Below are positions 8,382 through 16,322 of a stretch of DNA of 62,949 nucleotides, piece after piece. Location of the stretch: positions 1 through 62,949 of the forward strand of contig JANQQN010000309.1 in NCBI GenBank assembly GCA_028289325.1, read 5' to 3'. How positions within the stretch are numbered: position 1 is the stretch's first letter; each line of letters opens with the position of its first letter. The stretch comes from Myxococcota bacterium. Lineage in GTDB: Bacteria; Myxococcota; Kuafuiibacteriia; Kuafuiibacteriales; Kuafuiibacteriaceae. A model generated the notes under the pieces. The model had not been told where the DNA came from. It did not search any database and saw only the letters and a program-made list of their open reading frames with translations. A program made the translations under genes and the position numbers.

Positions 8382-9053
8382 TTAGGCAGAGGACGAAATG
8401 AAGCAGATCCGACGAAGCGTATCGAGGATCAGGGCGTTGAACGGCTCAGAGATCGTGCGCTCCGGCTTCTCGAAGCGCCTCGTCTCGATGAGGCCAGAGT
8501 TCGTAGACAGCAGTCTGTCGAGCGCCTGCACGCCTTCGTAGGCGCCCAACCGGGCGGCGACGATCTCGCCATCGCGCATGTGGATCGTGCCCTGCTGGCC
8601 GATGCGGATGGACACCGACCGGCGCTCCATGTGCAACAGCTGGAGCACGTCGATGAGGTCGATGCCGTGCAGCGAGCCTCGAAAGCCGTGGAAGGAGTCG
8701 GAGGCGGTCTGAAGTGCCGCCATCAGCGCCTGGACCGTGAACGGCTTCGTCAGCAGCTCGACGGCCCCGAGACGGATCGCGCGCTTGTAGTCTTCCGCGG
8801 AGGCGAGCGCCGTCATGACCACAACCCGCGTGCCGGGACTGAGCGTCGGAGCTGCGGCCACCAGCTTCATTCCGTCACCTCGCCCCACCCGGAGCTCGGT
8901 CAGCAGGATCGAGACCCGACGTTCGCTGAGGAGGCCACGCGCGCCATCGATGGTATCCACCGTGGCCACCCGGTAGCCTTGCTGCTCGAGTCGCTTCGCG
9001 AGCTGACCCGCGAACGCGAGGTCGGCATCTACGATCGCGATAAGGGGCGACAT
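8382..9053 (-). CDS. Receiver-DUF4388 protein with Asp-to-Glu phosphosite
   Basis: A 223-aa protein. Residues 1-118 form a CheY-like receiver domain with the acidic pair at Asp9/Asp11, Thr81 in VVVMTAL and Lys103 in LLTKPF. At the phosphoacceptor position the sequence reads LLTELRV, so Glu53 replaces the usual Asp. Residues 120-215 form a DUF4388 (PatA-N-like) domain: GIDLIDVLQLLHMERRSVSIRI, then GTIHMRDGEIVAARLG. Such proteins are common in Myxococcota and cyanobacteria and have no DNA-binding output. The substitution suggests a constitutively active-like or phosphorylation-independent receiver, which is inference. It is the first gene of a minus-strand series that leads into the TIR/CHAT pair. 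Confidence 0.9.
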   Translation of the reverse strand: MSPLIAIVDADLAFAGQLAKRLEQQGYRVATVDTIDGARGLLSERRVSILLTELRVGRGDGMKLVAAAPTLSPGTRVVVMTALASAEDYKRAIRLGAVELLTKPFTVQALMAALQTASDSFHGFRGSLHGIDLIDVLQLLHMERRSVSIRIGQQGTIHMRDGEIVAARLGAYEGVQALDRLLSTNSGLIETRRFEKPERTISEPFNALILDTLRRICFISSSA

Positions 9054-9656
9054 CCGGAACTCGATTCCTGCGCGCTGCAGTGGATCGCCGCTCGACCCAA
9101 CCGATCGACGCGCGCGACGTTGGGTCAGTGTACCGAAACAGGGGACGCCAGCACTACGTGGGCGCGCAAGAATACGCGGTTATCAGGGCGTGCCAAAGGT
9201 CGGTAGGGCTGCTCACGACCGTTCGCTGCCCGAGACGCCCGTCTCAGGGCGGCGCTGCCGATTCTGCATCGCTCGTAAATACTATGAATCCATTGGCGAT
9301 TCGGACGCCGAGGAGCCCGATTTTGCAGAGCGGTCGCTCGGGATCGAGCGCGCGAGAAGGACAAGATGGCGTCGGGTCCGCGGCGGCTGCCCCACTTGAT
9401 GGGTGACCTCGCGGGACCGGCGCCGATCAGTGGCTCTCCGTACAGGTGCGAGGCATCGTCTACTGGAATGCAGGACACCAGGCTCGACCGCTTCGGGCTG
9501 AGGCCACGTTCCCTGCGCGAGCTCGGAACGATGTCTCTAGATGGCGTGAAGCCCCCGTTGAAGCCCACACCGAAGGGGTGACGTTCGGCGGGGCTCTCTA
9601 TCTCACGCTGGATGGCGAACGCCGTCTCCGGTCCCGCGGGTCAAGGCGACCAAAGT
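9054..9656. other. Non-coding stretch, nothing recognised
   Basis: About 600 bases between the response regulator start and the protease stop. Open frames here are Arg/Pro-rich and unlike proteins. No RNA gene, repeat or clear terminator was seen. The promoter for the minus-strand response-regulator series should lie just above 9053. Confidence 0.5.
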
Positions 9657-10850
9657 CTACTTGGTACGGACCGAGGCGCCGATGGCGGTCGGCATTAGGC
9701 TCGCGCGAACCCAGACCTGACGGCGGCTACCGCCGAGAGTCATGGAGCCCTTGTTGAGGCCGTCGGCCTCGGTGCTCCAGGAGATGGGGCCCCCGCTATC
9801 GCCGGGTTGCGAGAAGTTGTTGTCGTTAGCCATCAGGAACCAGTGCGTAGGCCCGTTGAAGGTCGCGATCACGAAGCTGCTATAGACCTCGTCGCAGTTG
9901 CGAACGAGCGTAGTGCGTCCGAAGCTGCAGGTCGGTGTGTTCACCGGCAACCAGTTGGACACGGTGTTGACGTCGCGGATCTCGTTGGTGCGTGCGAAGT
10001 ACTCGGCCGGATCGATGTGGGTGGGGGTCGATTGCCACTGATAGTCACCCCAGAATCCGTAGTGCGAATCCTCGTTGTCGGACTCGTAGATCGTGAGGGT
10101 GTCAGGCTCCTGGTACTTGTCCATCGTCGTACAGTGACCCGACGTTGAGATCCCATGGACGCCGCCCTTGGTGACCGAAAAGCCGCTCGTGCAGATTCGA
10201 CCATTGCCCGAGTTCAAGATGTTTCCGCCGCCCCGCGAGTGGTGATCCTCCACGATCGGCTCGTACGACACCTCGACCTTCACATTGCGCGGCAACCGAG
10301 GGAGCTTGGCCTCCCCCTTCGCGTAGACGGTCGCCTCGACCGAATCGTTGTCGGTCGCGCTGGTCACGATCTGGGTCCACCCGGTCTCCCGCAACATTTC
10401 GTGAACCCGGGCCGTGTATTGCTGCAGCTCGAGCGCCGTGTATCGGGCCCCGCCCACGGCTTCCACGGGATACTCGAACCGGATGATCTCCTTGCGAACC
10501 TCGGCCGGCACTTCGCCCTTGAAGCGTAGTACGGCCGGATCGCCGGGATCCTCGGCATACGTCGCAGAGGCGAAGACGTTAGAGTATCGCTCCGAGACTC
10601 GGTAGCTGAACTCAGCGAAGTGCCGCGAGTCTTCGGCGAAACGAAGGGCGACGCTGGCGCTGTAGCCGCTACGCTCAGCGATGATCCCCGCATCGATGAT
10701 CGACGCCTTCTCGTATCCGATGGCCTCGGACTTGCCTCCTTCTTCTTCGTGGCTATGGCCACCGTGGGCTTCAGCCACAGTACCGGTCAACAGGACAGCC
10801 CCCGTAACGAGCCCCCCGAGAATGCAACGCGTATTAAGAATATAATTCAT
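9657..10850 (-). CDS. Secreted trypsin-like serine protease
   Basis: A 397-aa exported protease. The signal peptide is MNYILNTRCILGGLVTGAVL with a cut near AEAHG at residues 26-30, followed by a His/Glu-rich run (HGGHSHEEEGG). Residues 40-200 look like a pro-region. The catalytic domain has His239 in STSGHC, a probable Asp269 in GDYQW and Ser352 in SQPGDSGGP, the chymotrypsin-fold (S1, alpha-lytic-like) triad. Four Cys residues in the catalytic part may form disulfides. ATG at 10850 has GGGGAGA about seven bases upstream and is preferred over a longer in-frame start at 10880. It is probably an extracellular digestive enzyme and appears monocistronic. Confidence 0.9.
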   Translation of the reverse strand: MNYILNTRCILGGLVTGAVLLTGTVAEAHGGHSHEEEGGKSEAIGYEKASIIDAGIIAERSGYSASVALRFAEDSRHFAEFSYRVSERYSNVFASATYAEDPGDPAVLRFKGEVPAEVRKEIIRFEYPVEAVGGARYTALELQQYTARVHEMLRETGWTQIVTSATDNDSVEATVYAKGEAKLPRLPRNVKVEVSYEPIVEDHHSRGGGNILNSGNGRICTSGFSVTKGGVHGISTSGHCTTMDKYQEPDTLTIYESDNEDSHYGFWGDYQWQSTPTHIDPAEYFARTNEIRDVNTVSNWLPVNTPTCSFGRTTLVRNCDEVYSSFVIATFNGPTHWFLMANDNNFSQPGDSGGPISWSTEADGLNKGSMTLGGSRRQVWVRASLMPTAIGASVRTK

Positions 10851-11270
10851 AGAATCTCCCCGCAGAACGTCCGGCCTCACGTGGGCGAACCCCGCGAGAT
10901 GCCGTAGTTCCCGTCGCTTTCATATCGAGTGAAAATAGCTCACCGACTGTTACGACGCCGGAGCCTCGTCTCCTCCTCACGCGGGGTCTTCCGGCGCTGA
11001 CGCCGTGTCCGCCGGCACTCTTGATCGCGAACACCATCGAATCCCTAAGGCATGACCGCCGACACGTTGCGCCTCGCCGTCACACGAAGACACCGCATGA
11101 GCGTCAGCCCACCGTCGACGCCTGCAAAAGCCCGTTCGCCTTGCCGCTTGCGCGACGGTCATTCGCACCAATACCGACCTCAAACGCCCCGCCTCGTTGG
11201 GCGTCGTATCTTCCGCTTCGCGCCGACGAGTCGCCCGCCACGGCGCGCGGGACCCTACTTCTGTCACCGA
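10851..11270. other. Intergenic stretch without a supported gene
   Basis: About 420 bases between the protease start and the first recognisable helicase residues. Frames are open on both strands but show no conserved pattern. The plus-strand frame leading into the helicase remnant is Arg/Pro-rich and looks non-homologous. The protease promoter should lie here. No repeat or RNA gene was seen. Confidence 0.45.
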
Positions 11271-12005
11271 CGCGTGTTCTACGACGACGCCCAAAACGTG
11301 TATGGCCACCCGAGACCCAACTGGCGAGGCATTGGGCTGAACGTCGTCGGCGGCCGCGCGCACGTGATGACCGAGTGCTTTCGCAACACCCGACCCGTCA
11401 TCGAGCGGGCCTTCAATTTTCTTTACGGGTCCTGGGCGAAGGATAGGAGCTCAGAGCCAACCCGCGCTTACGGTGACGTCACCCACCTCGAGAAAGCGGG
11501 ACTGCTCGTACGCGATGGTGATCGGTGGCGCGTCTACTTCGCACCGCGCGACGGGCTCCACCCCCAGTTCTCGCTGCTCGAAGACCGGCAGCGCGAAGAC
11601 CGCGAGATCGTCGAGCGCCTGCGCTGGTTGATCGAGGCGGAAGAGCTTCGCGCCGAAGACATTTTGCTCCTCACCCACCGAAGAGATCGGGCCCAGCAGC
11701 TTGCGGAGCTCGTTGAGGCCGCTCAGTTGAAGTGGGTAGACACCGTTCACCTGGTCACGCGAGACAGAGACGCGGCGGTAAAGCGTCGAGGGCAATTGTC
11801 CGTATCCACGGCCGCATCCGCGAAGGGGTACGACGCCTACTGCGTGCTCGTGGCCGGCGCCCACGACTTTCCGCCGACGATGGGTGGACGAGCCTACCTG
11901 TACGTCGCGTGCACCCGGGCCCTCGAGTACCTGGAGGTCTTCGCTTCGGCGCGAACCGACCTCGTCGGCGAGATCGAGCGGTCGTTTAGCGCCACCATCG
12001 ACTGA
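11271..12005 (+). pseudogene. C-terminal remnant of a superfamily I (UvrD-like) helicase
   Basis: The recognisable part starts at VFYDDAQNVYG, the Walker B/motif II of UvrD/NERD-type helicases. It continues through LNVVGGRAHVMTECFRNTRPV (motif III/IV region) to VSTAASAKGYDAYCVLVAGAHDF and AYLYVACTRALEYLEVF (motifs V and VI). The N-terminal half with the Q motif, Walker A and motif Ia is absent. The open frame before 11271 is low-complexity and not helicase-like. The gene is therefore a truncated relic or a fragment that cannot hydrolyse ATP. No mobile-element ends were seen at the break. Confidence 0.75.
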
Positions 12006-12023
12006 GCCCGCGCCAACCACACC

Positions 12024-12044
12024 GGCACGGGTCATGACCCGGTG
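12024..12044. terminator. Palindromic hairpin between convergent genes
   Basis: GCAC, GGGTCATGACCC and a bulged GTGC form a near-perfect inverted repeat in the 115-base gap between the helicase remnant (plus) and the 785-aa gene (minus). There is no T-run on either side. It may be a bidirectional terminator or an operator-like palindrome. Confidence 0.35.
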
Positions 12045-12120
12045 CTGACGGCAAGGCGATGTGCGAGATCGTCAGGACTAACGCGACCATCACCCGCTAC
12101 ACGTCCGCAAGGACTCACCT

Positions 12121-14478
12121 TCATCTAGTCCCGATGGATTCCTTCGTCATCCAGTGAGGACCCACCGACCATCCCAGGAACCTACGGCCCGGGCCGCAAC
12201 GGCCGGTCTTATCAAAGCGCTCGCCATCCACGATGCGGCGGAGGCCGACGACGGCTGGTTCCAGCCGTTGTGCGCTCGTTCCGGTGGCCTCCGCGCTCAG
12301 CCCCGTGAGCTCATCGAGTGCCTCTGAGCGAGCCGAGTCCTCGCAGAAGGACAGGAAGAAGATGGCCTGCCGCCAGGCGTAGGCCGTGTTCTTGACCATC
12401 TGGAGCTGGGCCCGGAACTCGGTCACGGGCTGGCCGTGGCGCTGGAAGATCCAGCGGAATATCTGTCGGCAAAGGCTTGGTGCCCAGTCCCGAAGCTTGT
12501 CCTGCAGCGCCAGCTCTTTCGTGAGCGTGGCGAGGTTGTGGGTGGTCAGAATCTGACTCTGTTCGATGACGGCCCCATTCTGGGCGACCCAGCTTCCTCC
12601 ACCGGTGCCCGCTTCGCGGGCCCGCTTTGCGCACAGCTCGGCAAAACCGTCGGATGTCTCCTTGCCCCACTGCTTCTTCATCCGCGACAGAAGGCCGCCG
12701 GGCTCGTCGCGGTACACGGCGAGCGGGGGAAGGTCGTAGTACTTGGCGTACAGGCTTCCTTCGAGGAGTTCCGACGCGACGATGGCAACATCCCGCCATT
12801 TCTTGGTGAAGGTGCCCATGAAGATGTCGGCTGCGACCTCCTCCACCATCGGGGTTGCGATGCCCGCCTGCTTCGCGAGCGCACCCATCTCACGGACCAA
12901 TGGATTCGGGAGGATGGTGTGGGGAAACGCCGAGAGGCTCAGTTCGGTCACCTGCTCGAGGGTCTGCCGAGCCTGCTTCTCCGTCGCGAGGCTCTTTGAC
13001 CTGATGCCTGACAGCGCCGCGACCCACGGGAGTTCTTCGAGTTGGACCTGGTGTTCGAGATTGAGCAGCAGGAGTGAGCGTCGGCGTCGAAAGGCGCCGT
13101 AGATCCGCGAAAAGAGCGCGCGTAGATCGGTGTTTTCAATGCCCGCCGCCGCCACCTGGGCCGTGATCTGCGGGAGCACGATGGCGAGCACCTCTGAAGA
13201 GCCGATGATCCCGCGCTCCACCAGCTCCTCGATGGGTGCCTCCAAGGCGCGTTCGGTCTTCTTCACCAGGACCGAAGGGATGGGTGTTCCGGCGGCAACG
13301 TCTTCGGCCTCACCGTCGCTGACCGGGCTCGACACCGCCGACAGGCTCGGCAGTCCGCCCTCGGACGGGAACTTTGACAGCCGCGCAGCCAACAACGTGC
13401 TGAGTCGAGCGTAGGTTGGTCGGGCGGCGATCTCCTGCTGATGTTGGCGTAGCCGGATCCTTTCGCTCGAGCCCGGAGCGCCATGCTTGGTGATGGTGTT
13501 CGCCAGCGCGCGGCGGACCCAGCCCACATCCCTCCCTGTGAGCTTGGCGCTGTCGGTCTCACACGCTTGCAGCGCAGACCTCAAGCGAGTGAAGTTGGCC
13601 TTCGGGTGTTGATGCTTCGTGCAGTACGCATGCGCCACACGGGTTCGGTTGTAGTTTGCCAGCCACGCCTGCCGACGCTCTTTCCAAGTGTCCGGCCACC
13701 TTCGGCATGGCCAGCCTCCCGCCACTAAACCGTCTTCGCTGATGATCGGCGGCTCGCCTTCGACGGTGTCCAGCCACAGGGAAACCAGATCGTCGTAAAG
13801 CGGTGCCCAGACAGACATCGCTTCATTCATCGTCCGAATGCGGGAATTGACCTGTTTGTCGCGAAGAGGCTCGGAAACGTCCGCGACGGTTGCGACCCGG
13901 ACGGTGGCACCGGCCGGGCGCGGCAGCGGCTGAAGACGAGGGTAGAAACGCAGCCGGTGCATCAGAGGGCGCAGTTCCTGGATGACGTCCAGGGCGAGCT
14001 CGCTGAAGCCGTGTTCGATCAGCCAGGCCACCAGGGGCAAGGCGCCTTCTTCGGGAACGTCGATGCGGTAACGACCTTCCCGTACCGCTTCAAGAAGAAC
14101 ACCTTGTCCGCTGTCGCTGAGAAACGCCAGGTTCAGTCGCTCCCTCTGGGTACTGCCAGGGACATCCGGACTCAGTCGGGCCAGCAGCTCCTTCTCTTCC
14201 TCATCGATCGGCGTCTCGGCAAGATAGCGCCCGGTGGCGAACCCACCGTGGGCGACCTCCAGGGTGACCCATGCGGGTGTGTTCTTGACCGGTGTTCGTG
14301 ATCCGACCGTTAGGCTTCCGTCCGCCATGCCGGTGAGGACCGCAACCCATCTATCGACCTTCTTAGTTGCCCGCTCTCGAACCGCGGGGTCTTCGTGCTC
14401 GCTCATTGTGGTGATGGCACGTTGCAGGCGTCCAAGCGCGTACCCCGGCTCGATGCCGGCCTTTTGCTCATCCCTCAT
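12121..14478 (-). CDS. Unrecognised 785-aa protein behind tandem tRNA-like RNAs
   Basis: A large, mostly alpha-helical cytoplasmic protein. Conserved-looking landmarks near the N-terminus are YALGRLQRAITTM, KKVDRWVAVLTGMADGSLTVG and TPAWVTLEVAHGGFATGRYLAE. No Walker, nuclease or transmembrane motif was found. The frame is open upstream to 14511, but those codons lie inside the tRNA-like structure, so ATG at 14478 is the likely start. It begins only seven bases after the 3' acceptor strand of the downstream tRNA-like element, and no good Shine-Dalgarno is visible. Expression is therefore probably linked to the folding or processing of these RNAs. The family has no function known to me. The context suggests a partner of the tRNA-like RNAs. 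Confidence 0.8.
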   Translation of the reverse strand: MRDEQKAGIEPGYALGRLQRAITTMSEHEDPAVRERATKKVDRWVAVLTGMADGSLTVGSRTPVKNTPAWVTLEVAHGGFATGRYLAETPIDEEEKELLARLSPDVPGSTQRERLNLAFLSDSGQGVLLEAVREGRYRIDVPEEGALPLVAWLIEHGFSELALDVIQELRPLMHRLRFYPRLQPLPRPAGATVRVATVADVSEPLRDKQVNSRIRTMNEAMSVWAPLYDDLVSLWLDTVEGEPPIISEDGLVAGGWPCRRWPDTWKERRQAWLANYNRTRVAHAYCTKHQHPKANFTRLRSALQACETDSAKLTGRDVGWVRRALANTITKHGAPGSSERIRLRQHQQEIAARPTYARLSTLLAARLSKFPSEGGLPSLSAVSSPVSDGEAEDVAAGTPIPSVLVKKTERALEAPIEELVERGIIGSSEVLAIVLPQITAQVAAAGIENTDLRALFSRIYGAFRRRRSLLLLNLEHQVQLEELPWVAALSGIRSKSLATEKQARQTLEQVTELSLSAFPHTILPNPLVREMGALAKQAGIATPMVEEVAADIFMGTFTKKWRDVAIVASELLEGSLYAKYYDLPPLAVYRDEPGGLLSRMKKQWGKETSDGFAELCAKRAREAGTGGGSWVAQNGAVIEQSQILTTHNLATLTKELALQDKLRDWAPSLCRQIFRWIFQRHGQPVTEFRAQLQMVKNTAYAWRQAIFFLSFCEDSARSEALDELTGLSAEATGTSAQRLEPAVVGLRRIVDGERFDKTGRCGPGRRFLGWSVGPHWMTKESIGTR

Positions 14479-14485
14479 GGCAAGA

Positions 14486-14554
14486 CTCGGAGGCAGGTCT
14501 TGCACCTGCACCCTGCCGGTAAGAGCCGGCTGCTCTACTTTGAGCTACTCCGAG
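14486..14554 (-). ncRNA. tRNA-like RNA B (Lys-CTT-like, abnormal loops)
   Basis: Read on the minus strand, 69 nt fold into a full cloverleaf. The acceptor stem CTCGGAG/CTCCGAG is 7 perfect pairs, with T8-A9, D stem GCTC/GAGC, anticodon stem GCCGG/CCGGC, variable AGGGT and T stem GCAGG/CCTGC. The D loop is only AAAGTA and lacks G18-G19. The anticodon loop is CTCTTA, six bases, and contains CTT. The T loop is TGCAAGA, with G in place of U55. No CCA is encoded and the discriminator is T. A canonical elongator tRNA would need G18-G19, U55 and a 7-nt anticodon loop, so this is better called a tRNA-like or decoy RNA. It sits three bases after element A and seven before the 785-aa gene. Confidence 0.7.
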
Positions 14555-14557
14555 AAA

Positions 14558-14628
14558 CGTGAAGGCGGGATTTGCACCCGCGCCCTCCCGGTCTTCAGCC
14601 GGGTGCTCTTCTGCTGAGCTACTCCACG
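14558..14628 (-). ncRNA. tRNA-like RNA A (Phe-GAA-like, abnormal loops)
   Basis: On the minus strand, 71 nt form a complete cloverleaf. The acceptor stem CGTGGAG/CTTCACG has one G-U pair, followed by T8-A9, D stem GCTC/GAGC, anticodon stem CCCGG/CCGGG with a 7-nt loop CTGAAGA (anticodon GAA), variable AGGGC and T stem GCGGG/CCCGC. The T loop is TGCAAAT, so U55 is replaced by G. The D loop AGCAGAA lacks G18-G19. These are the same two changes as in element B. G18-U55 and G19-C56 join the D and T loops in ordinary tRNA, so both elements have lost that elbow contact. No CCA is encoded. It is transcribed first, toward element B and the 785-aa gene. Confidence 0.7.
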
Positions 14629-14794
14629 CCACTCGTAGGCTTCTACACCCACGCGCGTTGCTAGACCAGTCATGAGCTCGATACGCGGTCGCGCAGAAGC
14701 GACGACCGAGTCAGCATCTAAGGCGAGGCCGTCGCCCCGCAAGCCCTGCTCGGTGAACGTCGCCGAGCCCGTCGACGCAGCAAGGCATCGACCA

Positions 14795-15661
14795 TCAACG
14801 GACACCGGCCCGAAGCGTGGTCAGCAGCAGTTCGAGGACCTCGGTCATGAATGCGTAGTCCAGCGTGTCCGGAGCATCGGTCAGCTGGTGGTAATGCGGC
14901 GTTCGAAACTCCGCCGTGTCGGTCCACATGACCGCGGGCAGACCGTGCTCGATGAACGGCCGGTGATCGCTGCGGCCGAGGTCGGGCGCCCAACCCAGCA
15001 GTGCGCCCGGTGCTTGTAGGGTCACGACGGGAGGAACGCCGAGCGCGCCCTTCGCCGCGCGGTGGACCCGGTTGGCCAAGCGCCAGCCCGAACCAACGCC
15101 TACGATAGCGATGAAATCACCGCGGTCGCGGGGCATCAGGGCTCGGGGCAAGAACGGTGGCGCCCGCTGCGCCCCAGGCCGGGGGTCCGTGTAGCCGACC
15201 ATCTCCAAGACATGTACGTCTTTGATTCTTATGCGCCCTTCATCGTGGAGCCACTGCACGAAGTCCGAAGACCCGAGCATGCCGTCCTCCTCACGGTTGA
15301 AGGCCACGAAGCCGACGCCTGGCGGCCGGGCTCGCGCGGCGCCAAGCATGACCGCCAGCGCGCTCGCGTTGTCGTCGGCCCCGGGAGTCCCCGGTACCGT
15401 ATCGTAGTGAGCGCAGACCAGGGTCACGGGGTCCGTCGTCGCCGGAAGGGCCACCACGTTACGAAAGGCGCCTTGCTGCGTCACCGCCAACCCGTAGCCT
15501 TCCAGCTCCAAGGCGAGAGCATCGGCGATCTGCCGGTTCACCCCAGCCTCGGCAAGGGCGTGCCGCGGTTGGGCGAGTTCGGCGACCTTGTAGCGCAGCC
15601 ACCCAGCCGTCTCGCCTTCAACAACTCGACGCCGCAGCGGCACCCGTTGCCGTATCCACAC
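14795..15661 (-). CDS. M28-family zinc aminopeptidase
   Basis: A 288-aa metallopeptidase with all five di-zinc ligands of family M28: AHYDTV, GADDNASA, the catalytic/ligand Glu pair in NREEDGMLGS, an Asp/His site near GRSDHRPF, and the C-terminal His in PHYHQLTD. No signal peptide is evident from this start, so it is probably cytoplasmic, although many M28 enzymes are exported. It would release N-terminal residues from peptides. It ends 166 bases from the tRNA-like pair on the same strand but shares no obvious function with it. Confidence 0.88.
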   Translation of the reverse strand: MWIRQRVPLRRRVVEGETAGWLRYKVAELAQPRHALAEAGVNRQIADALALELEGYGLAVTQQGAFRNVVALPATTDPVTLVCAHYDTVPGTPGADDNASALAVMLGAARARPPGVGFVAFNREEDGMLGSSDFVQWLHDEGRIRIKDVHVLEMVGYTDPRPGAQRAPPFLPRALMPRDRGDFIAIVGVGSGWRLANRVHRAAKGALGVPPVVTLQAPGALLGWAPDLGRSDHRPFIEHGLPAVMWTDTAEFRTPHYHQLTDAPDTLDYAFMTEVLELLLTTLRAGVR

Positions 15662-15762
15662 GATGCCACCTTAGCATCCGAAGAGCCACCGCCACCCGCT
15701 CAGCGGGACAACGAATGACCCGCTGACTGCGGTTCGAGGCTATGCTATACTCATCGTTGGCT

Positions 15763-16308
15763 ATGTATCGACCGATTCTGCTCATCGCCCTGTCTTCGTC
15801 GCTCGCCGCTTGTGCGAGTGCGGGACCTGCTCCCACTTCCGAGCAGAACCCCACGCCCGTCGCTACGGAGAGTCCTGCGCCCGTCACTACCGAGACGGTC
15901 GCCGTCTCGGCCGCGGAGCTCGACTTTGGGGACTACACGTCGTCAACGCTCACGACAAAAGCGTGGGGGGCGCTCGACGAGAAGAATCACGCCGCAGCGC
16001 TCGCCTACACCCGTGAGTGCGTCCGCCGCTACGCCGACGAAGGCCGGCGGATGAATGCCAGCATGACTGCGTTCGCACCCTCGAGCCGCGCCTTCGAGAA
16101 GTGGGCCTTGAACGATGTGGGAACCTCTCTGTTCATCATGGGGAAGGCGTACGCCGAAATGGAGATGTATGCCGAGGCGGCGGCCGCGTACGAACAATTG
16201 ATCAAAGACTTCAGCTACGCCCAGTGTTGGGACCCCAAGGGCTGGTTCTGGCGTCCGGCCGAAGTCGCGGCTGAGCTGGCCAAAGAGTACCGCAGCCGCG
16301 CCCAGTGA
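15763..16308 (+). CDS. Lipoprotein with TPR-like repeats
   Basis: About 181 aa. The signal MYRPILLIALSSSLAAC has a lipobox with Cys17, then an Ala/Pro/Thr-rich linker. The mature part (YTSSTLTTKAWGALDEKNHAAALAYTRECV, WALNDVGTSLFIMGKAYAEM, DFSYAQCWDPKGWFWRPAEVA) belongs to a widespread family of small TPR-like envelope proteins without an established role. ATG at 15763 gives the best lipoprotein signal, and an in-frame ATG at 15742 is the alternative. It converges on the DGAT gene 14 bases downstream. Confidence 0.82.
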   Translation: MYRPILLIALSSSLAACASAGPAPTSEQNPTPVATESPAPVTTETVAVSAAELDFGDYTSSTLTTKAWGALDEKNHAAALAYTRECVRRYADEGRRMNASMTAFAPSSRAFEKWALNDVGTSLFIMGKAYAEMEMYAEAAAAYEQLIKDFSYAQCWDPKGWFWRPAEVAAELAKEYRSRAQ

Positions 16309-16322
16309 TGCGTCGCGCAGAA

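Noticed and set aside
9125-9568. 147-aa minus-strand frame in the 9.1-9.6 kb gap
   Set aside because: Arg/Ser/Pro-rich composition, no ribosome site and no recognisable motif.
14486-14628. Ordinary tRNA-Phe and tRNA-Lys genes
   Set aside because: Both lack G18-G19 and U55, one has a 6-nt anticodon loop and no CCA is encoded, so they are reported as tRNA-like RNAs instead.
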